Assembly (NCBI RefSeq): GCF_030265065.1
Contig: NC_080397.1
Span: 30,201,501-30,265,500 of the forward strand
Direction: 5' to 3'
Origin: Corythoichthys intestinalis
Taxonomy: Eukaryota; Chordata; Actinopteri; Syngnathiformes; Syngnathidae
DNA: 64,000 bases
Both the position numbers and the translations under genes were made by a program. Below, piece after piece: positions 1 to 10,679 of this stretch (within the stretch, counting starts at the first letter, position 1; each line of letters begins with the position of its first letter). The notes under the pieces are model-generated. The model searched no databases, was not told where the DNA came from, and was given only the letters and a program-made list of their open reading frames with translations.

Positions 1-129
1 CATTCTACTGTATTATATTCTATTCCGTTGGTGCTTTTACAGTATTGTCACATACACGACACATTATTTCTTGGCCTACCCACATCAGTGAAAATGTTCT
101 AAAACGGCTGGCTGCATGGAGAACTTTGG

Positions 130-174
<45 letters not shown>

Positions 175-1240
175 AGCTGTCAGTGAGCGATTTTATAAAG
201 CGAGAGCTTCTCTTGATAGCATCAATTTTTGGTACAATGGCCAACCTCACACACCACACAGTCCCGTTCTGTGGTGACATCATGTTAAAAAACAAAGAAA
301 AAGCTCACCATACTTACTGGCTGATGATGTGTGACAGAGTGCACATTTTACCCGAAGTGTCTTTTTACGACCTGCTTTGAGTTATGCGCCATTTTGTACT
401 CCGACAGGAAGCCGATTCAGGGGCCTGTCGTGTCATGAAGATAAAAACTCTTTCAAGGAGTCTCGGAACACACTTGACACCCTATCCGGGCTTGCATAAT
501 GATGAGCAAGCACCAGTCAAGGCTAGCAAATCAAATGAGCTACACTTCAGCGCATGGCCAAACAAGAAGCTGTCTCAAGAAAACTTATTAAACGACTCTA
601 ATCAAAGCCGACTGCTGCTTAAACCAAAACAGAGTGCGGAGCCCACGCTTTTTGCTCGATACTGACTGTGGGCAGCATACAGCTTATGTGCTTTTTTCTT
701 GATCCGCACTGCAGCTTCTCTCGGGCTATTAAATTGGCAAGGAGGTGGGGGGTTGGAGAGGGGAAAGCCTCTCGAGGGTTGTTACCAAACCTTGAAGGTA
801 AAACTTCCCATCTCTTCGGACCCTGTCCACCTGTCAAAAAGACTCTTTCTGTCAACTTGAGCGAGATGTGCTCACTGAAGCCAAACATCTCGAGCTCTCT
901 TGCAAGGGGATTTCCACAAACTTTTCTTGTACTTTGGCAATTTACTGGATTCGAGGATCAATCGATTTCCACAACAGAGCTCAGCAAACTCAGAGAGAAA
1001 TTGTGACTGAAACACCAAATTCCTTTTAACTCAACATATTTTTCCCCTAAAATGATACATTTTCTTAGTTTATACTTTTGACCTGTCATTTATGTAGACA
1101 CAATTTATATAATTTGTGTGAATTTGTGTCCCAACTTTTTGGAAATCCGGTTTGTACTTACAGCTCATTCTATTTCCATGCACCTAGTTTAAGTCGAAAC
1201 ACACAAAAATGACCACGTAAAGGTCCAAAGTTATCCGAAC
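1..1240. other. nf2 intron 4 (partial), no exon seen
   Basis: This lies downstream of nf2 coding exon 4 on the minus strand and should be intron. I see no match to merlin exon 5 and no recognisable transposon. An A-run of 41 bases sits at 133-173. Short ORFs on both strands between about 380 and 1000 resemble nothing I know and lack splice or codon support. Confidence 0.5.
133..173. repeat. poly(A) run
   Basis: Forty-one consecutive A, preceded by TAT and followed by CAGCTG. It is either a mononucleotide microsatellite or the tail of an otherwise unrecognised retroposon. Confidence 0.9.
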
Positions 1241-4200
1241 CTTGGCATGTACGGCGTAGGAGGCCAACAATACCGATGCTTCTGGAGGACAGTGGATCTC
1301 CTCTTCCAGGATCTTCTTCTTCACCTGTGGAACAATTTACAAAAACAACAACAAATTAGTATTGATGCAAAATTCCAAAGAATGTGACATTTTTCCCCCA
1401 CTTGATCCACATGCAGAAAAATGGAAGAGGGGAAATATGTTACATATTTGAAGCAGTTAAATATATCCTCCGAACAGTTCAAATGAGCTTGGTTTTACTG
1501 GTGGCAAAGCAAAAAAGATATTGCTATTCACAGGTCCAAACCTTAAAATCTTAGGCGCACAAGCAGAAAATGTAGAGGTGCAGGCTAAATTTACTTGCAA
1601 AGCAAATATTAACATTCCTTCTCATTTTCACTCTATTACTGATGCCACTCATTCCCAAAATATCATTGGAGGCAGAGGTTCACTATTTGCAATATAAATA
1701 CTGTAAATTGCATCTTCCGTTGCCTGCACTCCAGAATAATTCAACCAAGTGTATAGTGTTCTGAACAAATTTCCCATTTAACATTGAGCCACTGAGGTAA
1801 CTGAACTGCTTCTAATAATTGTGTGAATGTCTTGATTAACCATTTCAGGCACATTGGTCACTACAGTGGTCAGTTATTCAAAAGTTGACACTTAAAATCT
1901 TTAACCCTTTATAGGGCAAATAACTATTTTTGGTCTTTAAAAAAATAGAAATGATAACCATTTGTTATTATTAACCATTATGAATAAATGTATTTTTACT
2001 TTATTTATAGATACATTTATAAATGAGCACAATGTTAATATAAGCTAAATTAATGAAGTTTAATGGAATAAAAACAGAAATAGGCTCTGGTTAAGGCCCC
2101 AAGTAACACTCTAATGTAGATTTTTTTTCGCTCATAGTATTTAACTATTTAATTGCATGCCATTGACAGCAATTGACAACCAATTGACGTCCAAATCATT
2201 TAAACTGGAGGGACTGTCCGCGAATGCGCTTCTTTCAGTACCATTGACAGCGCAAGACGTCCAATCCATTTTGCCTGGAGTTAAATTGAACTCAACCAAT
2301 GACCTGAATGAGTGCTTTGTAAGGGTTAAAACAGAAAAGTCATCATGCGTGCAAGAAAGCGTTAAAATGGAAATCCATGCTGGAGATGACGGAATCTCTT
2401 TCACAGAAATGACATTTTTGGGAGAAGTGCTCATTGGAATTGAAGTGGGGTACAGTAAATGTTTAGAAATGCTGTTAAAATGGGCATTAAATGAGCTATT
2501 TTTTCTATTACTCAAACGGTGAAAATTTGGACGTCATTTCAGTTGTCTTTATATTTTTCTAGGTACATTACCAGATGTTTGCTTGTGTTGTTCTAACAGT
2601 GTATATACAGTGCCTTGCGAAAGTATTCGGCCCCCTTGAATCTTGCAACCTTTCGCCACATTTCAGGCTTCAAACATAAAGATATGAAATTTAATTTTTT
2701 TGTCAAGAATCAACAACAAGTGGGACACAATCGTGAAGTGGAACAACATTTATTGGATAATTTAAACTTTTTTAACAAATAAACTGAAAAGTGGGGCATG
2801 CAATATTATTCGGCCCCTTTACTTTCAGTGCAGCAAACTCACTCCAGAAGTTCAGTGAGGATCTCCAAATGATCCAGTGTTGTCCTAAATGACCGATGAT
2901 GATAAATAGAATCCACCTGTGTGTAATCAAGTCTCCGTATAAATGCACCTGCTCTGTGATAGTCTCAGGGTTCTGTTTAAAGTGCAGAGAGCATTATGAA
3001 AACCAAGGAACACACCAGGCAGGTCCGAGATACTGTTGTGGAGAAGTTAAAAGCCGGATTTGGATACAAAAAGATTTCCCAAGCTTTAAACATCTCAAGG
3101 AGCACTGTGCAAGCCATCATATTGAAATGGAAGGAGCATCAGACCACTGCAAATCTACCAAGACCCGGCCGTCCTTCCAAACTTTCTTCTCAAACAAGGA
3201 GAAAACTGATCAGAGATGCAGCCAAGAGGCCCATGATCACTCTGGATGAACTGCAGAGATCTACAGCTGAGGCGGGAGAGTCTGTCCATAGGACAACAAT
3301 CAGTCGTACACTGCACAAATCTGGCCTTTATGGAAGAGTGGCAAGAAGAAAGCCATTTCTCAAAGATATTCATAAAAAGTCTCGTTTAAAGTTTGCCACA
3401 AGCCACCTGGGAGACACACCAAACATGTGGAAGAAGGTGCTCTGGTCAGATGAAACCAAAATTGAACTTTTTGGCCACAATGCAAAACGATATGTTTGGC
3501 GTAAAAGCAACACAGCTCATCACCCTGAACACACCATCCCCACTGTCAAACATGGTGGTGGCAGCATCATAGTTTGGGCCTGCTTTTCTTCAGCAGGGAC
3601 AGGGAAGATGGTTAAAATTGACGGGAAGATGGATGCAGCCAAATACAGGAACATTCTGGAAGAAAACCTGTTGGTATCTGCACAAGACCTGAGACTGGGA
3701 CGGAGATTTATCTTCCAACAGGACAATGATCCAAAACATAAAGCCAAATCTGCAATGGAATGGTTCAAAAATAAACGTATCCAGGTGTTAGAATGGCCAA
3801 GTCAAAGTCCAGACCTGAATCCAATCGAGAATCTGTGGAAAGAGCTGAAGACTGCTGTAAACAAACACTCTCCATCCAACCTCACTGAGCTCGAGCTGTT
3901 TCGCAAGGAAGAATGGGCAAGAATGTCAGTCTCTCGATGTGCATAACTGATAGAAACATACCCCAAGCGACTTGCAGCTGTAATTGGAGCAAAAGGTGGC
4001 GCTACAAAGTATTAACGCAAGGGGGCCGAATAATATTGCACGCCCCACTTTTCAGTTTTTTTATTTGTTAAAAAAGTTTAAATTATCCAATAAATTTTGT
4101 TCCACTTCACGATTGTGTCCCACTTGTTGTTGATTCTCGACAAAAAATTAAAATTTTATATATTTATGTTTGAAGCCTGAAATGTGGCGAAAGGTTGCAA

Positions 4201-7200
4201 GGTTCAAGGGGGCCGAATACTTTTGCAAGGCACTGTATTTGTATTTGTCATTTCCTCCACCCGTAGGTGAAACCTACTGGAGAAGGTAATGTTCTCGGTA
4301 ATGTGCTGCATGTCTGTTTTTTGTCTATATGCTTGTGTTGAAGATAATTCAAGAATGAATAAAGAGATTATTTACAAATTTGCATATGCTAGTAAGATGA
4401 AACGGAAGAAGAGGTGATTACATTTTGGGGTAATGAGGTCAAAAGTCACAGGGGTCAGAAAAGGAATTTCACATTAACTCAAGAACGAATAACGGGATGA
4501 CCGTCAAATTTGAAGAATATGTTTGTATTATGAAATGGCAGGGATGATTACATTTTGGGGTAATGATGTCAGAGGTCAAGAGAGGTCAGAAATTGAATTT
4601 CGCGATATGTGTGTAATATGAAATGGAAGAGGTGAATACATTTTTGGGTGATCAAGTAAAAGGTCAGAAAAAGAATTACAATAACATGTTTCATACTTAG
4701 AGCCAAGTCCCCATTCTTCCAAATATGGCGATACTTTGAATTTGACTGCTTATGGGGTGGTCTACTTTCTCTTAGTCCTCCTCAAGTGTCAGTATGTTTT
4801 AGTTTCATTTTTCTCTTCGTTCTGTACATTTGTTTTTGTTTATATTTATTGTTTTTTTTTTTTTTTATTGTTTATACTGTGGTTTTTTATTGAATTTCCA
4901 CCTTTGTGTTTATTGTGTGTGAGTGAGTGAGTGAGTGAGTGAGTGAGTGAGTGAGTGAGTGAGTGAGTGAGTGAGTGAGTGAGTGAGTGAGTGAGTGAGT
5001 GAGTGAGTGAGTGAGTGAGTGAGTGAGTGAGTGAGTGAGTGAGTGAGTGAAGTGAGTTTTAGTGTGCATATTGCTGCGGTTGACGTGTGACGTTGGTGGC
5101 TAAATGCTAATCCCGCTTTCGGCAAATAACGGTGTTACACAGAGACATCTTTTCTTCTTTCCATCCTGAATAAATAAATGATGCGCAGCCGCCAACGGGC
5201 GGATTAAAAGCTATACAGGTGCCGCTCTCTACTCGAACTAATCCGGCTCAGTGGGCTGAACACGGTAGGGATTCTTTGGGGAATATGTTATTAACGGAAC
5301 CAATAACACAGCACGTAACAACTAATGGGCTAGTGATAAATTGGGGTGGCCAACCGGTGACATCACACCAGAGAGACTGCTGTGGCTGACACATTTTGGG
5401 CATTGACTCCACTTGGATGCACACGACAAGGCAGGAAAAATGTCACAGCTAACAATGGTTTATTAGGGATGCACCAACACCACATTTTTCAGACCAAGTA
5501 CAAGTACCTGCTGTACATACAGGATGAGTATTCACCGATACGGAGTACCAATACTGGATGATGAAAATATGCATTTGGAATGTGAGGAAAATGTGCTTTA
5601 GTAAGATACCCAAATATTATTTGAAAACACTTTTCACTTTTTCTTCACAAATTGCATAAGGTTTCTAGCTGTATGCTTTTTGCTTTACCTTATGTGTTTG
5701 ATATCCTATTTGCATGTAAAAGATATTTTTGTGTGTTTGTTTGCATGAACGGACCTGCAGGAAGAAGAGGTGCCGCGTGATGTCCTGCACCAGCTCCTCT
5801 TCGACGTTCTCCGGGTAGAACTTGGCCAGGAAGTGGAGGGTGATGGGCTCCTCTTTGGGAACCTCCTGATCTATTACCTGACAAACACAAAATGACCGAC
5901 AGCTGTGGAACATTTTCATGGAGATAATGAAATCCTTGACTGGTCACCGGAGGAGAAAATCAGGCATAAGTCGTGTAAATACAAAAATAATGAAGACTTT
6001 GTGCATATAAAATTGTGTACTTATCATTTGTATGATCAATTTCAATATTTATAGGTATAAACATAACAGATGGGGAATTTACTACTTTTCTCATAAGTTT
6101 TCCCAGGCATGACAAAAGGATAGAGACTCAGCGAGTGAGATAAACAGTAAGAAACACAGACAGACAGACGGACAGACTTTATTAAGTGCATATGATATTA
6201 CTGTGATAGCACAAAATGGCATCTTGGTGCAAAGGACCTACATGGCAGCAAGTTAAAGATTTGTATTTAGACAAAAGCAGTGCTTTGCCACCATTCGGTG
6301 TTACTGTGGTATCTATCAAGTATGTTGGAATGAGTTGAGAAGCGCCATTTAGACAAATGTAATCCGCCTTGCTCGCATTTTGTGACATTTATTGGCACTT
6401 AAAGTACAAATCTTTTCAGGAGGAAGTTTGGAATTCTCTTGCAGATTTTGCCTCTGAATTTGTCACAGGGTTAATTCTATTCATTGGCAAATATTTCCAG
6501 AATTCTCCAACTAACTCAAAATGTATCCTTTTGTGAGCCGAGTACTACTTAGCATTAACGTGCTTTTGCGAGTTTTGGAGATGTTTGGTGTAGTGTTTTG
6601 TTGAACATACAGGTTGAGCACCTCACCTTCTTGTCCATTTTGAGCCAGGCAACCGTGTCCTTGACGTCGTACCTGAGGCCAAAGAACCAGGTCTCCCTCA
6701 GCCCTAGAGTTCTGCAGACCAACTCCAAAAGCTCCTTCCCTTTCCACTTCATCTATATGACACAGCACAAATGCGACCAAATTTCTCACTATTTAGCATT
6801 GAGTATTTTTAACAACTTAGTTGATTTAGTCCAGCGATTCGCAACCAGTTGGATACAAGAGTTCATCAGCTAATTATTGGTCAGAAGAGGATTATTTATT
6901 GCCCATAACTTTACTTTTTGCTTGGTGGCAGATGTAAAATATGAATCTTGGTGCAAGAAAACCAGAGAATTTGGACTGTATGTCATTCTTTAATTCTATT
7001 TTTATTCATTTTTTTAAATATATATTTATGTATATACTGCATGTATATTGGGTCTATTATTGAAATAAACAGGTTAAAAAAAAAATTAAAAAAAAAAAAC
7101 ATGTTGCCTGGGTTTTCCAAAAGCTGTATTTTCAATAACGTTGTTGTTGTTGTTGACTATTTTGTCTGTGATGTATTTATTGTCTTAGTTTTTTTATATG

Positions 7201-7960
7201 AATACACTTTTAATACATTTTGACTTGGCACTTGAATCGAAAAAAAGAAAATGTGAATCAAAATCACTCATCTCCCAGGCAATGGATTTGTTAGTGTCAA
7301 TTACTTTGCAAATTTACTGCCCGTAGTTAGTTGGGATAGGCTCCAGCACCCCCGCGACCCTTGTGAGGAATAAGCGGCATGGATAATGAATGAATGAATG
7401 AATATTCAAAAGTAGTCGCTCGTGTAAAACAATATAAAAGAAATAGTTCATATCTGACATTAAGAAACATTCATCTAAACAAATTAAAATATAATTGAAC
7501 GCTGAAGAAGACAAAGTTGCTTAAATGTGTTATTTCATCAAGGTAAATAAACATGACAGTGACTCATATGTGTTTTCAAAAACACAGTCGTACCCGCCCC
7601 CCGCCCCCATTTTTTTAAACCTCCATTTTAAAAATATGTAAATATTTCTGACGATGGAAATAGATTTTGGAAAATCGCCTTGTACATTTGATCTATGAAT
7701 CGTTCTAAGCGTCATTGATTTGATAGCTCTTTGCTACCATCTAGCGTCGGCTTGTGACACTTTCACTACAGTGGTGAATCCTAACTTTTTTCCTTTATTT
7801 GATTATCTGTGATTCCCCCCCTCTTTTTCTTTGTGTTTCTACAAACCTCGCAGCTGAACTCCATATCCGATTCCATAGTGCAGATCCTCACGTTGAAGCT
7901 CCTGTTTTGCTTTCTCACCAGAGAGTTAAATCCCATTTTGGAAGCTAAGTAGCTCGCCAT
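1241..7960 (-). CDS. nf2: merlin (neurofibromin 2), 5' four coding exons, partial
   Basis: Merlin is a FERM-domain membrane-cytoskeleton linker and tumour suppressor that feeds the Hippo pathway. Four coding exons read on the minus strand: 7847-7960 (114 nt, start ATG 7958-7960, [14 protein letters not shown]...), 6627-6752 (126 nt, [20 protein letters not shown]), 5755-5877 (123 nt, ...[17 protein letters not shown]...) and 1241-1324 (84 nt, ...[18 protein letters not shown]). All four lengths equal those I recall for human NF2 exons 1-4, and every junction has GT donors and AG acceptors. The [24 protein letters not shown] signature separates merlin from ezrin/radixin/moesin, which have other residues here. 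These residues form FERM lobes F1 and the start of F2; the remainder lies beyond the left edge. The start was chosen because it gives the family's short N-terminus before the FERM fold; the ORF stays open upstream but adds a non-homologous hydrophobic stretch. Teleosts have nf2a and nf2b; CEVKWKGK-like and FGLRY residues lean to nf2b, unproven. Confidence 0.9.
1325..2607. other. nf2 intron 3, right of exon 4
   Basis: Non-coding. It is mostly AT-rich unique sequence. The part from about 2150 to 2290 carries two diverged units of a dispersed repeat (CCATTGACAGC, GACGTCCAATCCATTTTG) that also appears near 16870, 17110, 58300 and 61060. Confidence 0.5.
2150..2295. repeat. dispersed GACGTC(T/C)A-type repeat, two diverged units
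   Basis: The phrases CATTGACAGC...GACGTCCAA...CCATTTTG occur twice within 140 bp. Related phrases in either orientation are found at five other places in the window, so this is an interspersed family. I cannot assign it to a class. Confidence 0.5.
2608..4235 (+). mobile_element. Tc1/mariner element, near complete, in nf2 intron
   Basis: The element is 1628 bp with ends CAGTGCCTTGCG...GCAAGGCACTG and TA on both sides (2606-2607, 4236-4237), the Tc1 target duplication. The terminal inverted repeats are long, about 2608-2822 and 4017-4235, roughly 215 bp with scattered mismatches. It carries a single transposase gene in the direct orientation, opposite to nf2. The good match of the arms and a nearly open transposase suggest a fairly recent insertion. 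Confidence 0.95.
2996..3946 (+). CDS. Tc1-like DD34E transposase, C-terminus cut by a stop
   Basis: A cut-and-paste transposase acting on the inverted ends of its own element. The ORF gives 316 residues from [15 protein letters not shown]. An N-terminal paired-like region with two helix-turn-helix parts (about residues 10-110) includes the GRPSKLS AT-hook-like hinge near residues 58-64. The catalytic core shows WSDETKIE (D152), FQQDNDPKH (D243) and NPIENLW (E278), spacing DD34E. The ORF ends at ...SVSRCA with TAA at 3944-3946; the same frame stays open afterwards to a second TAA at 4012-4014. One base change therefore removes about the last 22 residues of an otherwise open transposase. All three catalytic acidic residues remain, so activity cannot be excluded from sequence alone. 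Confidence 0.92.
   Translation: MKTKEHTRQVRDTVVEKLKAGFGYKKISQALNISRSTVQAIILKWKEHQTTANLPRPGRPSKLSSQTRRKLIRDAAKRPMITLDELQRSTAEAGESVHRTTISRTLHKSGLYGRVARRKPFLKDIHKKSRLKFATSHLGDTPNMWKKVLWSDETKIELFGHNAKRYVWRKSNTAHHPEHTIPTVKHGGGSIIVWACFSSAGTGKMVKIDGKMDAAKYRNILEENLLVSAQDLRLGRRFIFQQDNDPKHKAKSAMEWFKNKRIQVLEWPSQSPDLNPIENLWKELKTAVNKHSPSNLTELELFRKEEWARMSVSRCA
4345..4680. repeat. degenerate tandem repeat, period about 131 bp, 2.5 copies
   Basis: The phrase GATTACATTTTGGGGTAATG recurs at about 4417 and 4547, and a third form (GAATACATTTTTGGGTGATC) at about 4632. Flanking phrases CAAGAA(T/C)GAATAA and ATGAAATGG(A/C)A recur in the same order. The copies are clearly diverged, so this is an old minisatellite-like array in an nf2 intron. 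Confidence 0.65.
4917..5050. repeat. (GTGA)n microsatellite
   Basis: About 33 uninterrupted GTGA units in nf2 intron 3, ending with a single-base slip before AAGTGAG. The Thr-His-Ser-Leu repeat ORFs on the minus strand are artefacts of this array. Confidence 0.97.
5060..5754. other. nf2 intron 3, left of exon 3
   Basis: Non-coding. I see no transposon ends here; the stretch 5200-5470 is moderately GC-rich and unrecognised. Confidence 0.4.
5878..6626. other. nf2 intron 2
   Basis: A 749-bp intron with a short CAGA-rich tract (6160-6176) and nothing else recognisable. Confidence 0.6.
6753..7846. other. nf2 intron 1 with a LINE 3'-tail-like fragment
   Basis: A 1094-bp intron. At about 7318-7404 the phrase GGGATAGGCTCCAGCACCCC, followed by GCGACCCTTGTGAGGA, AAGCGGCAT and (TGAA)n, matches the 3' tail common to teleost LINE/SINE families. 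The rest looks unique. Confidence 0.55.
7318..7404 (+). repeat. teleost LINE/SINE 3'-tail fragment with (TGAA)n
   Basis: A short 5'-truncated retroposon tail recognised from GGATAGGCTCCAGCACCCC and GCGACCC, ending in about four TGAA units. The family cannot be fixed from 85 bp. Confidence 0.6.
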
Positions 7961-8424
7961 GGCCACGAAAAAGGATAAAAAAAATAAAAACAAACTTCAC
8001 TAAATAATCCCAAAGGAGTCAACGAACGTCCCATCAAGGCATTCTTAAAAACTTTCAGGCGTCTTTAGACCATAGTTTTCATACATGCTAATTTTCAGCT
8101 AAGAAGCCGAAAGTTGAGGGGAGGCTGACACAATCATGATACCGGGTTAGAGATCCAACATATCAGCAGATATTAAGAAGCTTTGCATTTTGTTTGTATA
8201 ACTCATCTTCCCCGCAGATATAAATAATACTCGTTTTGTTTCATAGCTTGAAGCTAGCTATCACTTTTGCTAATGTTGAGACGAGGGAGCGATGCTGCGT
8301 TCAGGTATTGCCAGGAAGTTACGTCACCACGCTGTCAAACAGCACACTGTACATTGAATTTAGCAATGCGAATATCCTTTACTTAAACGATACAGATAAC
8401 TTAGATAAGGGAGTCTCTTTATAG
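7961..8424. promoter_or_regulatory. region upstream of the nf2 start, promoter expected
   Basis: The nf2 5' UTR and promoter should lie here on the minus strand. I see no clear TATA box or CpG-rich stretch, and no upstream untranslated exon can be defined. The placement rests only on position relative to the start codon. Confidence 0.3.
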
Positions 8425-9110
8425 GAAAATTGTACCAAAAATTGGGAAATTCTTCTGGAATGCGCAGTTAGGTCATACTAATTGGAGAGAGGCGTGGCTT
8501 GTTCCTTTTAAACTGTTTGTTTACAACAAAGTAAGGCATTTGAAGATTTTACATAACATATGACAAGATGTTGACAACAAATGCTCATTTTGTAAGACTG
8601 AACCTGAAAATATAACTCATTTGTTTTATGGTTGCCCCATTAGTGCAAAGTTTTGGACTGATCTTCGAAAATATATTGATTGAATTAAAGGGGAAAAAAC
8701 AATCATTACAGTATTTGAATCCAAAGATAAAAAGATATATACAATATTAAGTCTTTATGTATAGCTGGGGAAATATCATATTCATAAGTCTAAATTTCAA
8801 AACGTGAATCCGAACTTTAAATGATTCCTGGTTGAATTATATTTCACATCACTTAATATGATACAAAATAATAAATGCAAGTATGTCATAGAAGCTCAAG
8901 CAAAATTGTTTAGCATATAACATGTTTTTTTTTTTTTTTATGTATTTATTTTAAAATTTATTTCAATTTTGTATGTCTTACTATGTAAAAGGAAAAATGG
9001 TAAGATTATATTCTATGTGAACTGTTTTTTTTCTGTATTGTAGCTATTTGTCATTGTGTATGTTTTATTGTTTAAAAAAAAGAACATTAAATTTAGCAAT
9101 TTAACAAACC
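8425..9110 (+). mobile_element. degenerate L1/Tx1-type LINE, ORF2 C-terminal end
   Basis: Broken plus-strand reading frames give ...MLILKTEPENITHLFYGCP-like text, i.e. a C-x2-C...H-x4/5-C motif followed by ISAKFWTDLRKYI, the C-terminal end of L1-clade ORF2. Several stops and shifts interrupt it. AT-rich 3' sequence follows to an A-rich run near 9074. It is a 5'-truncated old copy. Confidence 0.65.
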
Positions 9111-9450
9111 ATTTCTTTACTATGCTGTACTATGCTGTAGTTACAAATTATTGTCGGCCTTTATTGTTTATTGTCAATGTATAAATACACTTTAAAAATA
9201 AATGAATAAAAGAATAAAAAGAAGAAATGAAAACTATTATGAGTCATGTCGCGACTTGTAAAGGGCCAAGATGAAAATTCCAGACATTTGACTGAAAATA
9301 TCGGTAATGAGTGATGAAATCCCGCATGGAGTCAATAAACTGGCGTTAGCACATCCAGTTCTAGTTCTTGTACAGTAGATGGCGGTGTGCACATAAGAGT
9401 TGATTGCGATCTGCCGTTAAACGAAAGACAAAGAAGCAGAATGTGAGTGT

Positions 9451-10679
9451 TTTCTTTAGCAGTCGACGGTGCCATGGGTATCATATAAATAGCTAGATGC
9501 AAAAAGTTGGAGTCGGCGGCGAAAGTAACCAGTGTCCATCTTAAAGCAGTACACTTTAATGACCAGCTCTGTTGCAGCAAACTAAAATGAATGGTTTTCC
9601 TGTCAAAAAATATTCTTAATTCAGAGAATTCCGGACGAATTTTCATACAATTTGGTTTATGTAAAACCACATTAATGTGGCTATTATTCAGGCTGAATGT
9701 TGAAAAACATAGACTTATTGTTAAGTATGCAGTTAATATAGTTTACGTTTACGAAAAAGAAAGCCGTGTAAAAATCGGTTACAAAAATAGCGATTTATAG
9801 CTATTTCAATCAACACGCTCCATTGACTATATTGTTTTGTTTCTCGAGCAGCACTGACACAAAATGACCGACAAATGATAACGACCGTCCCGATTGGCTC
9901 ACAGCGCGGATTATGAATCGAGCTCGCGTTTCTTCCGAGTACACTTTGTCTAGCCAAACGCTGTTCTTCACATCATTCTTCCAGAATAAGCATCGAATTA
10001 GGCGCTTGACTGAACGCAAGCTCCCCCAAGTTAAAGGTTTGTGAAACTTGTTTGGTGACTATGAAGCTTCTCAGGCTGCCTTAGCTTAGCCTAGTTTGGT
10101 CGTCAAGACACAGGTTAGTCGGTAACACGTGGCTCAGCAGAGTTCAATATTTTGATTCCCGTGTGAAAATGTGTACCAACCATGTGAAACAAGAAGATTA
10201 CAAGGAGAAAATATATCGGAACGAAGAGAACGAACGACATGGAGTGGACGTTGTTTGTAAGAAGCCTTGGCACAAAGCAGGTAATGTAGAGGAAAGTGAT
10301 AAATGTCAAACAATAAAAACTGGAGGTCCTAAAGTCAAAACAGCTCTCTAATAAATTGAGTGAATGTTAACTTTTCACTGTCGTTATCCTGTGTCCTACA
10401 GATGTCACTGAAGATGATCTTCGTCTCGAGCAGCACGAGTCGGACTACCACATAAAACAGGAAGAGGGCCCAGAGACGCCGTACATTAAAAAAGAACAGC
10501 AGGAGGATGAAATCAGAAAGTTTCCACTGACTGTTAGTGTAAAGAGCGAACAATATGAAGTCAAAGATCAAAGTGAGCTGAGTGGAAGGGCTGCTGAGCC
10601 TTCGAGTAGAGGCAAACATCAACACCTCACAACAAGAGTTGAGGGAGACCACTGCAGAGGATCACAATCAGACAGCCTC
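9451..10679 (+). repeat. duplicated ZNF 5' unit, copy A
   Basis: This stretch is strongly similar over its length to 20903-22420: upstream flank, exon 1, intron and the acidic half of exon 2 of a teleost ZNF gene. The match stops abruptly after CAGACAGCCTC at 10679, where copy B continues into CTTAGCGCCACTC. Copy A has no zinc fingers. The upstream part (about 9451-9600) also resembles a fragment near 59190-59300. Confidence 0.85.

Noticed and set aside
384-1006. ORFs of 89-112 codons in nf2 intron 4
   Set aside because: Overlapping on both strands, no homology, no splice context.
4887-5125. Thr-His-Ser-Leu repeat ORFs on the minus strand
   Set aside because: They are the (GTGA)n microsatellite read in different frames, with no gene context.
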